From Actinomycetospora lemnae (lineage in GTDB: Bacteria > Actinomycetota > Actinomycetes > Mycobacteriales > Pseudonocardiaceae), in contig NZ_JAQZAO010000006.1 of the NCBI RefSeq assembly GCF_028737315.1, forward strand, positions 1 to 64,000: a stretch of DNA of 64,000 nt, read 5' to 3'. The position numbers and the translations under genes are program-made. The first letter of the stretch is position 1, and each line of letters starts with the position of its first letter. Under the pieces are notes generated by a model, which was given only the letters and a program-made list of their open reading frames with translations, was not told where the DNA came from and searched no databases. Of this stretch, positions 37,301-45,800 are shown one piece after another.

Positions 37301-37586
37301 CACGCTGTTCCCGGCGTACTCGCGGGTGCCCGGCTACCCGTATCGCTACGTCCAGCACGCGCTCGAGGGCGCCGCGGACGAGGTGTGGGCGGCGATGCAG
37401 GACGACGCCGTGGTCTACGTGTGCGGCAACGCCTCGACGATGGCGCCCGGGGTGCGCGCGGCGTTGGTGGCGGTGTTCCGGGCGAAGACCGGTGCGGGCG
37501 AGGCGGACGGTGCGGCGTGGCTCGCGGGTCTGCGCTCGTCGGAGCGCTACCTCGAGGACATCTGGGGCGAGACCGCGGTGGTGTAG
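34326..37586 (+). CDS. Self-sufficient cytochrome P450-reductase fusion, CYP102 (P450 BM3) type
   Basis: A 1,086-residue fusion that hydroxylates fatty acids or related substrates using NADPH. P450 domain: PGPKPLPIIGN, I-helix AGHETTSG (274-281), ExxR in ILDETLRLWP, and heme ligand Cys416 in PFGSGQRACIGR. FMN domain from about 498 (LLVLFGSNLGAAEDLA, TSSYNGEPPDNA). FAD/NADPH domain from about 690, with RFYSISSSPQ near 861, VGAGTGMAPFRGF and YVCGNASTMAPGV, ending RYLEDIWGE. The domain order and size match CYP102A. ATG 34326 overlaps the membrane-protein stop. A perfect hairpin follows the stop. Confidence 0.95.
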   Translation: MTTTADAPARPLAAIPGPKPLPIIGNARDIDTHRLVQSIMALADRYGPIFQLHTPGGTTYVVSGLEMVQDLCDDSRFDKLVGRGQREIRKTHTSAGLFTADTADPLWKSAHDILLPSFSTWAMKGYVDPMVDIAQQLMLKWERLNPDEPIDVAGDMTRLTLDTIALCGFGYRFNSFYRDTQHPFVEAMMASLSESLKRQQMLPIQIKLRRGAQRRFLANAKFMDDTIDEIVKERRASGDPGTDLLGHMLVGTDKQGNTLPDHNIVAQCGTFLIAGHETTSGLLSFAVYYLLKHPEVVARAQEEVDRVLGTDPGVAPTVAQIGQLGYVRQILDETLRLWPTAPAFTRQARKPGETVGGYGPFDPGTGIVALTPMLHRLPEVWGPDAREFDPDHVAPERLDALPPNAYRPFGSGQRACIGRQFALQEAVLVLGMVLQRFELVDHADYQLKIKESLTIKPEGLTITVRPREGRTWGSAPRSAAVAAAEPRPATLPVTPSDRHGTPLLVLFGSNLGAAEDLATRIARDAGDRGYTSRTAALDEAVGELPTEGAVVVVTSSYNGEPPDNAAKFCAWLDSDAASAAGVRFTVFGCGNRDWAATYQAVPTRVDAGLEAKGGTRVHPRGEGDARGDFDGQFDDWYRGLWDALGVALGLDATATATAGSGPRLAVALEQRRTASPVLQSYRGQAATVRVNRELTARAGSPGGRSVRHLEIAMPAGVTYGTGDHLGVLPRNPMGLVNRVIRRFGLDGGQFATLTVVGSPALPAPTHLPVGEPYPLLAILAGCVELQDVASRAGIAAMVAAMPEGPARDELAATVGDDDAAKERYRETIAKPRRTLLELLEAHPDCELEFAAFLDLLPPLRPRFYSISSSPQMSSEVALTVGVLEGPARSGDGTYRGVCSGHLDEVPEGGTVFTFVRSPSIAFRPPANPHVPMIMVGAGTGMAPFRGFLQEREAQRAKGVPIARSLLFLGCRDPEDDLLYADELAAFEKAGVATLFPAYSRVPGYPYRYVQHALEGAADEVWAAMQDDAVVYVCGNASTMAPGVRAALVAVFRAKTGAGEADGAAWLAGLRSSERYLEDIWGETAVV

Positions 37587-37626
37587 GCGCGGGGCACCAC
37601 CGCGGCTCGGCTCGGCGGGTGACGTG

Positions 37627-37662
37627 CGAAGGGCCCCTCCGGTCGACCGGAGGGGCCCTTCG
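37627..37662. terminator. Perfect bidirectional terminator between CYP102 and the fru operon
   Basis: CGAAGGGCCCCTCCGG pairs with its exact complement (16 bp) around a TCGA loop. It lies between two converging genes. Confidence 0.88.
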
Positions 37663-37679
37663 CTCGGTCAGGGTCAGGG

Positions 37680-37952
37680 TCAGGCGTCGAGGTCCGTGGC
37701 GAGGAGCTCGGCGAGGGCGTCGACGCTGGCCTGGGCGCCGTGCTCGCCGGTGTCCGCGCTGAGGGTGATCTCCTGGCCGCCCCGGACACCGAGCCCGAGC
37801 ACCGAGAGCATGCTGCGGGCGTCGGCGGTGGAGCCCTCCGCGGTCCCGATGGTGACCTTGGCGGGCTGCGCGGCGGCGGCCTTGCAGAACACCATCGCGG
37901 GGCGGGCGTGCAGCCCGATCGGGGTGGCGACGACGACCTGGCGCGTGATCAT
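37680..37952 (-). CDS. ptsH: Phosphocarrier protein HPr
   Basis: HPr passes phosphate from EI to the sugar-specific EIIs. In the 90-residue product the phosphorylated His falls exactly at residue 15 (ATPIGLHARPA), which fixes the ATG at 37952; AGGAG lies 7 nt upstream. Ser47 in ARSMLSVLGLG corresponds to the regulatory Ser46. An ATG at 37994 overlapping the fruA stop would add 14 residues. It is the last gene of the fru operon. Confidence 0.94.
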   Translation of the reverse strand: MITRQVVVATPIGLHARPAMVFCKAAAAQPAKVTIGTAEGSTADARSMLSVLGLGVRGGQEITLSADTGEHGAQASVDALAELLATDLDA

Positions 37953-37990
37953 GACGGTCTCCTGGGCCAAGGGGGTGCTCTGCGGGGCGC

Positions 37991-39541
37991 TCATGCGGTG
38001 GCCCCGGCGGGGGTGGTCGAGGACGGGCTGGACGACGCGCCGGCCGGGGCGGCCTCGGTCGGCGCCTCCCCGACCGGGACCGGTGTGCCGTCGTCGCGGC
38101 GGCGGGCGACGGTCTTGAGCAGCAGGACCAGGGCGGTCGCGACGAGCGTCCCGGCGACGACCGCGACGAGGAAGCCCAACGGGTTGCCCATCAGCGGCAC
38201 CACGAAGACGCCGCCGTGCGGGGCGCGCAGGGTCGCGCCGAAGGCCATGGACAGGGCGCCGGTCACCGCGCCGCCGGCCATGATCGAGGGGATGACGCGG
38301 AACGGGTCGGCCGCCGCGAACGGGATCGCGCCCTCGGAGATGAACGAGGCGCCGAGCAGCCAGGCGGCCCGGCCGTTCTCGCGCTCGGCCTCCGTGAACA
38401 GCGACCCGCGCACCACCGTGGCCAGCGCCATCGCGAGCGGGGGCACCATGCCGGCGGCCATGACCGCGGCCATGATCGTCAGCGCGGTGGGCGAGGGCGT
38501 CGTGAGGCCGGCGACGGCGAACGTGTACGCCGCCTTGTTGACCGGGCCGCCCATGTCGAAGCACATCATCAGCCCGAGCAGCAGGCCGAGCAGGATCGCG
38601 TTGGTGCCCGAGAGGCCGTTGAGCCAGTTCGTCAGGCCCTCGGTGGCCGCCGCGATGGGGCGCCCGACGACGACGAACATCAGCAGGCCGACCACCGCGC
38701 TCGACAGCAGCGGGATGACGACGACGGGCATGATCCCCGCCAGCGCCCGGGGGACGCGCCAGGTCTTGATCCACATGACCAGGCCGCCGGCGGCGAAGCC
38801 GGAGACGAGGCCGCCGAGGAAGCCGGCGCCGGTGGTCACCGCGATGGCGCCGCCGACGAAGCCGGGCACGAGCGCGGGCCGGTCGGCCATGGCGTAGGCG
38901 ATGTAGCCGGAGAGCACCGGGACGAGGAAGTTGAACGCCGCCGACCCGATGCCGAACGCCAGCGCACCCCACGCGGTGAGCGAGCCGGCGTCGAAGCCGC
39001 CGGAGAGGATCGTCTCGTACAGCGGCGCGTCCTCGGGCAGGTTGATCTGGTAGCCGCCGAGGGCGAAGCCCAGGGCGATCAGCAGGCCACCGGCGGCGAC
39101 GAACGGGATGACGAAGCTGACGCCGGTCATGAGCCAGGCCCGGACCTTCGACGCGGCGCCGGGGCCCGCAGGGGCCTTGGCTCCGGCGGGGGCGCCGGCC
39201 GCCGCCGGGGCGCCCGCCGTCGCGCGTGCCGGCGCGTTCGCGGCGGCGTCCTCGGCCTGCGTGATGAGCCCCGGGGCGCCGGAGATGGCCTTCTTGACCC
39301 CGACCGCCACGAGCGGCAGGTGGGCGAAGCGGTCCTTGTCGCGCACCTCGACGTCGGCGGCGAAGATCGCGGCGTCGGCCTCGGCGAGCTGGGTCGCGGT
39401 CAGGGGCGTCGAGCCGGCCGAGCCCTGGGTCTCGACGACGATCGAGTGCCCGGCCTCCTCCGCGGCGGCCTCGAGGGCCTCGGCGGCCATGTACGTGTGG
39501 GCGATGCCCGTCGGGCACGCGGTGACGGCGACGATCTTCAC
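37991..39541 (-). CDS. fruA: Fructose-specific PTS enzyme IIBC
   Basis: Imports fructose as fructose-1-phosphate. The 516-residue protein has a IIB domain with the active Cys in VTACPTGIAHTYMA (residues 1-100), an Ala/Gly/Pro linker of about 35 residues, and a polytopic IIC domain (VSFVIPFVAAGGLLIALGFA, GFLGGLVSGFAAGGLV, MCFDMGGPVNKAAY). The GTG start at 39541 overlaps the EIIA stop (GTGA). EIIA is a separate gene just upstream. Confidence 0.94.
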   Translation of the reverse strand: MKIVAVTACPTGIAHTYMAAEALEAAAEEAGHSIVVETQGSAGSTPLTATQLAEADAAIFAADVEVRDKDRFAHLPLVAVGVKKAISGAPGLITQAEDAAANAPARATAGAPAAAGAPAGAKAPAGPGAASKVRAWLMTGVSFVIPFVAAGGLLIALGFALGGYQINLPEDAPLYETILSGGFDAGSLTAWGALAFGIGSAAFNFLVPVLSGYIAYAMADRPALVPGFVGGAIAVTTGAGFLGGLVSGFAAGGLVMWIKTWRVPRALAGIMPVVVIPLLSSAVVGLLMFVVVGRPIAAATEGLTNWLNGLSGTNAILLGLLLGLMMCFDMGGPVNKAAYTFAVAGLTTPSPTALTIMAAVMAAGMVPPLAMALATVVRGSLFTEAERENGRAAWLLGASFISEGAIPFAAADPFRVIPSIMAGGAVTGALSMAFGATLRAPHGGVFVVPLMGNPLGFLVAVVAGTLVATALVLLLKTVARRRDDGTPVPVGEAPTEAAPAGASSSPSSTTPAGATA

Positions 39542-39996
39542 GCCGACACCTCCTTCGCGATGAAGTCGGCGGCCTCGGCCGCGTCGGTGGCGGACCGCAG
39601 GGTGTCCTTGAACGACGACCGCACGAGGCGGCGGGCGAGTGCGGCCAGCACGGTCATGTGGGCGTCGCCGCCGCCGGCGGGCGCGGCGATGAGGAAGACG
39701 AGGTCGGCGGGGCCGTCCTCGGCGCCGAAGTCGACGCCGGCGGCGCTGCGGCCGAAGCCGAGGGTGGGCGCGGTGACGGCGGCGGAGCGGCAGTGCGGGA
39801 TGCCGATGCCGCCCTCGAGCCCGGTCGGCATCTGGGCCTCGCGGGCCTCGATGTCGGCGAGGAACTGGTCGAGGTCGGTGACGCGGCCGGCGGCGACGAG
39901 GCGCTCGGCGAGCGAGCGCACGACGGCGGCGCGGTCGCCGGCGGGAAGGTCGAGGTCGACGAGGTCGGCGGTGATGAGGGCGGTGCTGGTGGTCAT
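39538..39996 (-). CDS. PTS fructose-family enzyme IIA
   Basis: A 152-residue EIIA of the fructose/mannitol family. The phosphorylated His lies in GGIGIPHCRSAAV; LVFLIAAPAGGGDAHM is typical. ATG 39996 has GGAGAGG upstream and overlaps the fruK end. It relays phosphate from HPr to the IIB domain of the next gene product. Confidence 0.92.
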   Translation of the reverse strand: MTTSTALITADLVDLDLPAGDRAAVVRSLAERLVAAGRVTDLDQFLADIEAREAQMPTGLEGGIGIPHCRSAAVTAPTLGFGRSAAGVDFGAEDGPADLVFLIAAPAGGGDAHMTVLAALARRLVRSSFKDTLRSATDAAEAADFIAKEVSA

Positions 39997-40988
39997 GCTG
40001 CCTCTCCGGTGAGGTCGAGGGACTCGGGCGGCGCGGACGCCGGTTTGACGGACGTGACGTCGACGTCGGCGGGACCGGGCACGGCGGTGCCGGGCAGTCC
40101 GACGGCGGCGGCCCCGCAGGCCACCGCGTGCACCAGGGCGTCGGCCGGGGACGCGCCGGAGGTGCGGGCGAGCAGGTAGCCGGCCAGGGTCGAGTCGCCG
40201 GCCCCGACGGTGCTGCGCACCGCGGTGACGGGCTCGGCGGCGCAGTGCCACGTGCCCTCAGGGGCGGCGACCAGGGCACCCGCGGCGCCCATGCTCACGA
40301 GGACGGTCCCGACGCCGCCGGCGCGGAGCTCGTCGGTGGCGGCGAGGACGTCGGCGAGGCGGGGCAGCGGGTGGCCGACGAGCTCGGCGAGCTCGGCGAC
40401 GTTGGGCTTGACCAGGTCGGGCCCGGCGGCGACTGCGGCCGCGAGTGCGGGCCCGCTGGTGTCGACGGCGACCCGGGTGGCGGGGCCGCCGCCGCGACGG
40501 GCGGCGGTGACGATCCGGGCGTGCAGGTCGTCGGGCGCCCCGCGGGGCACGCTGCCCGCGGTGACCACCCAGGCCGCCGGGGCGGCGTGGACGGCGACGG
40601 TGTCGACGAGGACGTCGACCTCGGCCGCGGCGAGCTCGACGCCCGGCTCGTTGACCTTCGTCGTGGTCCCGTCGGGCTCCACGAGCGCGGTGTTCACCCG
40701 GGTGACGCCGCGCGCCGGCGTGCTGACCGGCTGGATGCCCGCGGCGCGCAGCAGCTCGGCGAGCTCGCCGGTGCCGCCGGGCATGACCGCGAGCGTCGGG
40801 TGCCCGAAGCGGGCCAGGACGCGCGAGACGTTGACGCCCTTGCCGCCGGGGTCGACGCGGTGGGCGGTGGCACGCAGGACGGCGCCCCGGGTCAGCGCGG
40901 GGACCTCGACGGTGCGGTCGAGGCTGGGGTTCGGGGTGACGGTGACGACGATGCCGCCCGCCGTGCCCGCAGTGCCTGCCCCGCTCAC
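39993..40988 (-). CDS. fruK: 1-Phosphofructokinase
   Basis: Phosphorylates fructose-1-phosphate to fructose-1,6-bisphosphate. The 331-residue PfkB-family kinase has VTVTPNPSLDRTVEVP, DPGGKGVNVSRVLARFG and the catalytic RSTVGAGDSTLAGYL. The GTG start at 40988 overlaps the fruR stop; the end overlaps the EIIA start. Standard fruRK-EIIA-fruA-ptsH layout. Confidence 0.94.
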   Translation of the reverse strand: MSGAGTAGTAGGIVVTVTPNPSLDRTVEVPALTRGAVLRATAHRVDPGGKGVNVSRVLARFGHPTLAVMPGGTGELAELLRAAGIQPVSTPARGVTRVNTALVEPDGTTTKVNEPGVELAAAEVDVLVDTVAVHAAPAAWVVTAGSVPRGAPDDLHARIVTAARRGGGPATRVAVDTSGPALAAAVAAGPDLVKPNVAELAELVGHPLPRLADVLAATDELRAGGVGTVLVSMGAAGALVAAPEGTWHCAAEPVTAVRSTVGAGDSTLAGYLLARTSGASPADALVHAVACGAAAVGLPGTAVPGPADVDVTSVKPASAPPESLDLTGEAA

Positions 40989-41755
40989 GCGATCACCAGC
41001 TCGGGACCGGCCGCGCGCAGCGCCTCGGGGGCCTCGGGATGGGCGGCGGCGAGGCGGCCGTCGGTGACGAGCGTGTCGACCATCTCGAGGGTCGCGAAGC
41101 GCGAGAACGAGTCGGCGCCGTACTTGCTGGCGTCGGCGACCACGATCGTCCGGGCGCCGGCGCGCACCATGGCGCCCTTGACGGCGGCCTCGGCGACGTC
41201 CGGCGTCGTGAGGCCCCGGTCGACCGAGAAGCCGTTGGTGCCGAGCACCGCGACGTCGACGTTGACGCTCTCGAGCGTCTGCAGCGCCCAGCGGTCGACC
41301 GCGGAGAGCGTGGTGCCCCGGACCCGACCGCCGATCATGTGCACCGTGATGCGGTGCCGGCCGGCCAGCAGGGACGCGATCGGCAGCGCGTTGGTGACCA
41401 CGGTGAGCTCGACGTCGTCGGGCAGCAGCGCCGCGATCCGGGCGGTCGTGGTGCCCGCGTCGAGCAGGATCGTCGAGGCCTGGCCGAGCTCGGCCACCGC
41501 GGCCTTGGCGATCCGGTCCTTCTCCTCCTGGTGCGTGACGTCGCGCGTGGCGACGCCCGGCTCGACCTCGAGGCGACCCGCGGCGATGGCCCCGCCGTGC
41601 ACCCGGTGCAGGAGGCCCTGGCGTTCGAGGGCGGTGAGGTCACGGCGGATGGTCTCGGTGGTGACCCCGAGCTCCGCGGCGATGGCGGTGACCTCGAGGC
41701 GCCCGAGCTCCTGGGCCCGGCGGACCAGGACCTGGTGACGCTCGGCGGCGTACAT
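40985..41755 (-). CDS. fruR: DeoR-family fructose operon regulator
   Basis: A 256-residue DeoR-type repressor: helix-turn-helix at residues about 6-55 (VTAIAAELGVTTETIRRDLTALERQGLLHRVHGGA) and a sugar-phosphate sensor domain with LLDAGTTTARIA and VVTNALPIA. The ATG follows the strong site GGAGGTGAT. As first gene of the operon it likely controls itself, the fru genes and divergent ptsI, probably sensing fructose-1-phosphate, as inferred from family and context. Confidence 0.9.
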   Translation of the reverse strand: MYAAERHQVLVRRAQELGRLEVTAIAAELGVTTETIRRDLTALERQGLLHRVHGGAIAAGRLEVEPGVATRDVTHQEEKDRIAKAAVAELGQASTILLDAGTTTARIAALLPDDVELTVVTNALPIASLLAGRHRITVHMIGGRVRGTTLSAVDRWALQTLESVNVDVAVLGTNGFSVDRGLTTPDVAEAAVKGAMVRAGARTIVVADASKYGADSFSRFATLEMVDTLVTDGRLAAAHPEAPEALRAAGPELVIA

Positions 41756-41964
41756 GCCCGATCACCTCCGTTCCTTTGTTGGTCTGGTTGGAAGTTTGTG
41801 GTTTTACCTGTGGACTGTCAAGGGGTTCGTCTCGTAGCGTTTCCGGCGGTGACACGGGGACGACACACATCCGCACCCCGGTGGTCGCCACACCGACACC
41901 ACGAAGAACCACACATCCGGACACGACCGGGCGCAGCCGGGGGACACGGGAACGGGAGCCGACG
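41756..41964. promoter_or_regulatory. fruR-ptsI divergent control region
   Basis: A conspicuously AT-richer stretch at about 41773-41822 holds the minus-strand promoter: -35 TTGACA (41816-41821) followed by an A/C-rich spacer. Repeated CCACAAAC/CCAACAAAG/CCAACCAGA words on the minus strand are candidate FruR half-sites. The right part up to ptsI is GC-rich, with no clear -10. Confidence 0.55.
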
Positions 41965-43704
41965 ATGAGCACGACCGAGACGCGCGAGCAGCAGGCCGGG
42001 ACGCAGGCCGGGACGCAGGGAGGGGACGGACCCCTGCACGGGACCCCGGCGAGCCGGGGTGCGGCGGTGGGCCCCGTGGTGCGCGTCCCGGAACCGCTGG
42101 GCGAGCCGGCCGCCGGACCGGAGGTGCCCGCCGAGCGCCGCGAGGCCGAGGCCGCGCGGATCGCGCCGGCGGCGGCGGAGGTCGGCGCGCGCCTCGTGGC
42201 GCTGGGCAGCAGGCCCGGCCTCGCGCCGGACGTGGCGAACGTGCTGTTCGCGACGTCGATGATGGCCGAGGACCCGGCCCTGCTCGACGCCGCGACCGCC
42301 CAGGTCCGCGAGCACGGCACCCCGCCCGCCCGGGCCGTGTACGAGGCCGCCGCCGGGTTCGTCGCCGCCCTGCAGGCCGCGGGCGGCTACATGGCCGAGC
42401 GGGCCGGCGACGTCGCCGACGTCCGCGACCGGATCGTGGCCGAGCTGCTCGGCGTCCCGGCCCCGGGCGTGCCGCCGCTGGACGGTCCGTCGGTGCTCGT
42501 CGCCCGCGATCTGGCCCCCGCCGACACCGCGACGCTCGAGCCGGCCACCGCCCTCGCCCTGGTCACCGAGGAGGGCGGCCCGACCAGCCACACCGCGATC
42601 CTCGCCCGCTCCCTGGGCGTGCCCGCGGTCGTCGGCTGCCGCGGTGCCGCCGGGCTCGACGAGGGCACGCTCGTGCGCGTCGACGGCACCGCCGGGACCG
42701 TGGCCGTCGTCCCGGCGGACACCCCCGTCGGCGCCGACCTCGCCGCGGCCGGCCCCAGCACGGTGGCCGGCCCGGTCACCACCACCGACGGGCACCGCGT
42801 CGCGGTCGTCGCCAACATCGCCGAGGCGAAGGACGCCGAGCGCGCCGCCGCGGTGGGCGCCGAGGGCGTGGGCCTGCTGCGCACCGAGCTGACCTTCCTC
42901 TCGGCGGCGACCGAGCCCACGCCGGAGGACCAGCGCGCCGGCTACGCGGCGACGATGGCGCCGCTGGCGGGCCCCGCGGGGTCCCGTGTCCTCGTCACCG
43001 CGCGCACCCTCGACGCGGGCGCCGACAAGCCCGTCCCGTTCCTGCACATGCCGCCCGAGCCCAACCCGGCGCTCGGGGTGCGGGGCCAGCGGGTGTTCGA
43101 CCAGGACGTCGCCGACCGCGACGGCGTGCTCGACCGCCAGCTCGCCGCCCTCGTCGGGGGCGCGGCGGACGCCGGGGTCCGGCTCAAGGTGATGGCGCCG
43201 ATGATCGCCACGGCCGGCGAGGCCGCGCGGTTCGTCGCGCGCGCCCGCGCGGCCGGGGTCGAGGAGGTCGGCGTGATGATCGAGGTGCCGGCCGCGGTGC
43301 TCGGCGCGCGCGAGCTGCTCGCCGAGGTCGACTTCGTCTCGGTCGGCACGAACGACCTCACCCAGTACCTCTTCGCCGCCGACCGCCAGTCGGGCGCGCT
43401 CGCCGGGCTCAACGACCCGTGGCAGCCGGCCCTGCTGCGCCTGCTCGACCAGCTCTGCCGCGAGGCGGCGGTGTCGGCCACCCCGGTGGGCGTGTGCGGC
43501 GAGGCGGCCGCGGACCCCGACCTCGCGGTCGTGCTCGTCGGGCTCGGCGTGACGTCGCTGTCGGCCTCGCCGGCGGCACTGCCCGCGGTGGCGGCCCGGA
43601 TCGCGGCGCTGGACCTCGACACGTGCCGCGGTGCCGCGAGCACCGCCCTCGCCGCGCCCGACGCGGACGCGGCGCGGGCGGCCGTGCGCGCTGCGGCGAC
43701 CTGA
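41965..43704 (+). CDS. ptsI: Phosphoenolpyruvate--protein phosphotransferase (PTS enzyme I)
   Basis: Enzyme I starts the PTS by taking phosphate from PEP. The 579-residue protein shows the phosphohistidine loop EEGGPTSHTAILARSLGVPAVVG, the PEP site RTLDAGADKP and VSVGTNDLTQYLFAADR. The first 20 residues are low-complexity and include a QAGTQAGT duplication (41992-42015, a 12-bp tandem). It is divergent from fruR, and ends 15 bp before convergent rtcB. Confidence 0.95.
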   Translation: MSTTETREQQAGTQAGTQGGDGPLHGTPASRGAAVGPVVRVPEPLGEPAAGPEVPAERREAEAARIAPAAAEVGARLVALGSRPGLAPDVANVLFATSMMAEDPALLDAATAQVREHGTPPARAVYEAAAGFVAALQAAGGYMAERAGDVADVRDRIVAELLGVPAPGVPPLDGPSVLVARDLAPADTATLEPATALALVTEEGGPTSHTAILARSLGVPAVVGCRGAAGLDEGTLVRVDGTAGTVAVVPADTPVGADLAAAGPSTVAGPVTTTDGHRVAVVANIAEAKDAERAAAVGAEGVGLLRTELTFLSAATEPTPEDQRAGYAATMAPLAGPAGSRVLVTARTLDAGADKPVPFLHMPPEPNPALGVRGQRVFDQDVADRDGVLDRQLAALVGGAADAGVRLKVMAPMIATAGEAARFVARARAAGVEEVGVMIEVPAAVLGARELLAEVDFVSVGTNDLTQYLFAADRQSGALAGLNDPWQPALLRLLDQLCREAAVSATPVGVCGEAAADPDLAVVLVGLGVTSLSASPAALPAVAARIAALDLDTCRGAASTALAAPDADAARAAVRAAAT

Positions 43705-43719
43705 GCGCCGGGCGCGCCC

Positions 43720-44886
43720 TCAGGTGCCCTTGACGTTCACGATCTGCCGCAGGGTGTGCCGGACCTCGACGAGGTCGGCCGCGTCGGCCATGACCACGTC
43801 GACGTCCTTGTAGGCCGCCGGGATCTCGTCCAGGAACGCGTCGGTGTCCCGGAACTCGATGCCCGCCATGGCCTCCCGCAGCTGCTCGTGGGTGAAGGTC
43901 CTGCGGGCCGCCGTCCGCGAGTACGCCCGGCCCGCCCCGTGGGGCGAGCTGCGCAGCGACTGCGGCTCGCCCTTGCCGGTCACCACGTACGACGCCGTGC
44001 CCATCGAGCCCGGGATGAGGCCGGCCCGGCCCTCCGTGGCGTCGATGGCGCCCTTGCGCGAGACCCAGACCTCCTCACCGGCGTGGGTCTCCTGCGTCGT
44101 GTAGTTGTGGTGACAGTTGACCCGCTCCTGCTCGAGCACCTCGGCGCCGAGGAACTCCGCGGTCTGCCGGACCACCCGGTCCATCATCTCCTCGCGGTTG
44201 AGCAGCGCGTAGTGCTGCGCCCACCGCAGCTCCCGGATGTAGGTCCAGAACTCGTCGGTGTCCTCGGTGAGGTACGCGAGGTCCTGGTCGGGGAGGTCGA
44301 CGCGGGCGCACGCCTCGCGGGCCACCGCCGTGTGCCGCTGCGCGATCCTGTTGCCGACGCCCCGCGAGCCGGAGTGCAGGAACAGCCACACCCGGTCGGT
44401 CTCGTCGACGGTGACCTCGATGAAGTGGTTGCCGCTGCCCAGGGTGCCGAGCTGCGCCTCCCACCCCTTCTTGTCCCGCGACGGGTCGAACCCGGCCTCC
44501 TCGGCGAGCGTCGTCAGCTCCTCCACCCGCGGCACGGAGGTCGCCGCGACCTTGCGGTTGTGGTGCCCGGCGCCGAGCGGGATCGCCCGCTCGATCGCCT
44601 CCCGCAGCGGGGCGAGCGAGCCCTTCTCGCGGAGTTCATCGAGGTGGAACTGCGTCCGCACCGCGGCCATGCCGCAGCCGATGTCGACGCCCACGGCCGC
44701 CGGCATGATCGCCCGCAGCGTCGGGATCACCGACCCGACGGTGGCGCCCCGGCCCAGGTGCGCGTCGGGCATCAGCGCGACGTGCGGGTGGATGAAGGGC
44801 ATCGCCGCGGTCCGCTCGGCCTGCGCCAACGTGCCGTCGTCGAGGATGGACGCCCAGTTGAGCAGTCGGTCGTTGATCTTCTCCAT
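43720..44886 (-). CDS. rtcB: RNA-splicing ligase RtcB
   Basis: A GTP- and Mn-dependent ligase joining 2',3'-cyclic-phosphate/3'-phosphate and 5'-OH RNA ends. The 388-residue product carries the metal Cys71 in VGVDIGCGM, GSGNHFIEV, LHSGSRGVGN and the guanylylated His in SSPHGAGRAYSR. Length fits the shorter bacterial form. No rtcA or rtcR is next to it, so its RNA substrate is unknown. A possible -10 (TACCGT, 44932-44937 minus strand) precedes it. Confidence 0.94.
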   Translation of the reverse strand: MEKINDRLLNWASILDDGTLAQAERTAAMPFIHPHVALMPDAHLGRGATVGSVIPTLRAIMPAAVGVDIGCGMAAVRTQFHLDELREKGSLAPLREAIERAIPLGAGHHNRKVAATSVPRVEELTTLAEEAGFDPSRDKKGWEAQLGTLGSGNHFIEVTVDETDRVWLFLHSGSRGVGNRIAQRHTAVAREACARVDLPDQDLAYLTEDTDEFWTYIRELRWAQHYALLNREEMMDRVVRQTAEFLGAEVLEQERVNCHHNYTTQETHAGEEVWVSRKGAIDATEGRAGLIPGSMGTASYVVTGKGEPQSLRSSPHGAGRAYSRTAARRTFTHEQLREAMAGIEFRDTDAFLDEIPAAYKDVDVVMADAADLVEVRHTLRQIVNVKGT

Positions 44887-44966
44887 GGTCGTTCGTCTCC
44901 CCTCCGCGGCTCGGTGCCGACGGACGGGGGAACGGTAGCCACCGGGGGCGGGCCGGCACCTCAGGA

Positions 44967-45800
44967 TTACGCGACCCCGAGCTCGGCCGACATCGCCGAC
45001 GTCGCCTCGAGGAGCGCCGTCGTGACGTCCTCGAGGACCTCCGGGGACGCGGCCCGCTCGGGCAGGGCCAGCGCCACGACGAGCGGCAGCGAGTCGCCCG
45101 TGGTGAGCACCGGCGCGGCGACCGAGGCGATGCCGGGGATGACCCCGCCCGAGGTCAGCGCACAGCCGCGTCGGCGGACCTCCTCGGTGATCCGGTCGAT
45201 CTCCGCGGGCGCCGGCTCCGCGCCCTGCGCCCGCAGGACGGGCTCGGTCAGGGTCCGGGGGAGGTGCGCGAGGTACACCCGTCCGACCGACGACGTCAGC
45301 AGCGGCATCGTGGCGCCGACCCGCACGGTGATGGGCAGCGCGTAGGCGCCGTAGTCCCAGCGGACGATCACGGGGCCGTGGTCGCCCCAGACCGCGAGGT
45401 TGACCGCGTGCCCGGTCCGGTCGCGCAGCCCGGGGATGTACTGCGAGACCAGGCCGACCTCGTCCATGCGCCGCAGCGACTCGGCGCCGAGCCGCCGCAG
45501 GGCCGGCCCCATGTCGTAGAGCCCCGAGCTGGGCGACTGCGCCACCATCCCCGCCCGGCCGAGGCTCACGAGGTAGCGGTGGGCCTTGCTCGCCCCCATC
45601 CCGCTGGCGTGCGCGATCTGCGTGAGGCTCATCGGTCCACCGCCCCGCTCGAGGGCGTCGAGGACGGTCATCGCGATCTCGACCGACTGGATGCCCTGGC
45701 GGGCGGTGCCCGACGGGCCGGGCGGGTCGGCGTCGTCGTCCGTGCCGGCGGGGGCCACGACGTCGACCCTAGTCGTGACGACGTGGCCCCCCGTGCTCAT
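44967..45800 (-). CDS. IclR-family regulator of the resorcylate cluster (TsdR-like)
   Basis: A 277-residue regulator: a flexible N-terminal 35 residues, a winged helix-turn-helix (about 38-95: QSVEIAMTVLDALERGGGPMSLTQIAHASGM) and an effector domain with DRTGHAVNLAVWG. The ATG at 45800 overlaps the transporter stop, so it is cotranscribed with transporter and hydroxylase. In Rhodococcus jostii RHA1 an IclR-type protein controls the gamma-resorcylate genes; the same role is inferred here. Confidence 0.85.
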   Translation of the reverse strand: MSTGGHVVTTRVDVVAPAGTDDDADPPGPSGTARQGIQSVEIAMTVLDALERGGGPMSLTQIAHASGMGASKAHRYLVSLGRAGMVAQSPSSGLYDMGPALRRLGAESLRRMDEVGLVSQYIPGLRDRTGHAVNLAVWGDHGPVIVRWDYGAYALPITVRVGATMPLLTSSVGRVYLAHLPRTLTEPVLRAQGAEPAPAEIDRITEEVRRRGCALTSGGVIPGIASVAAPVLTTGDSLPLVVALALPERAASPEVLEDVTTALLEATSAMSAELGVA

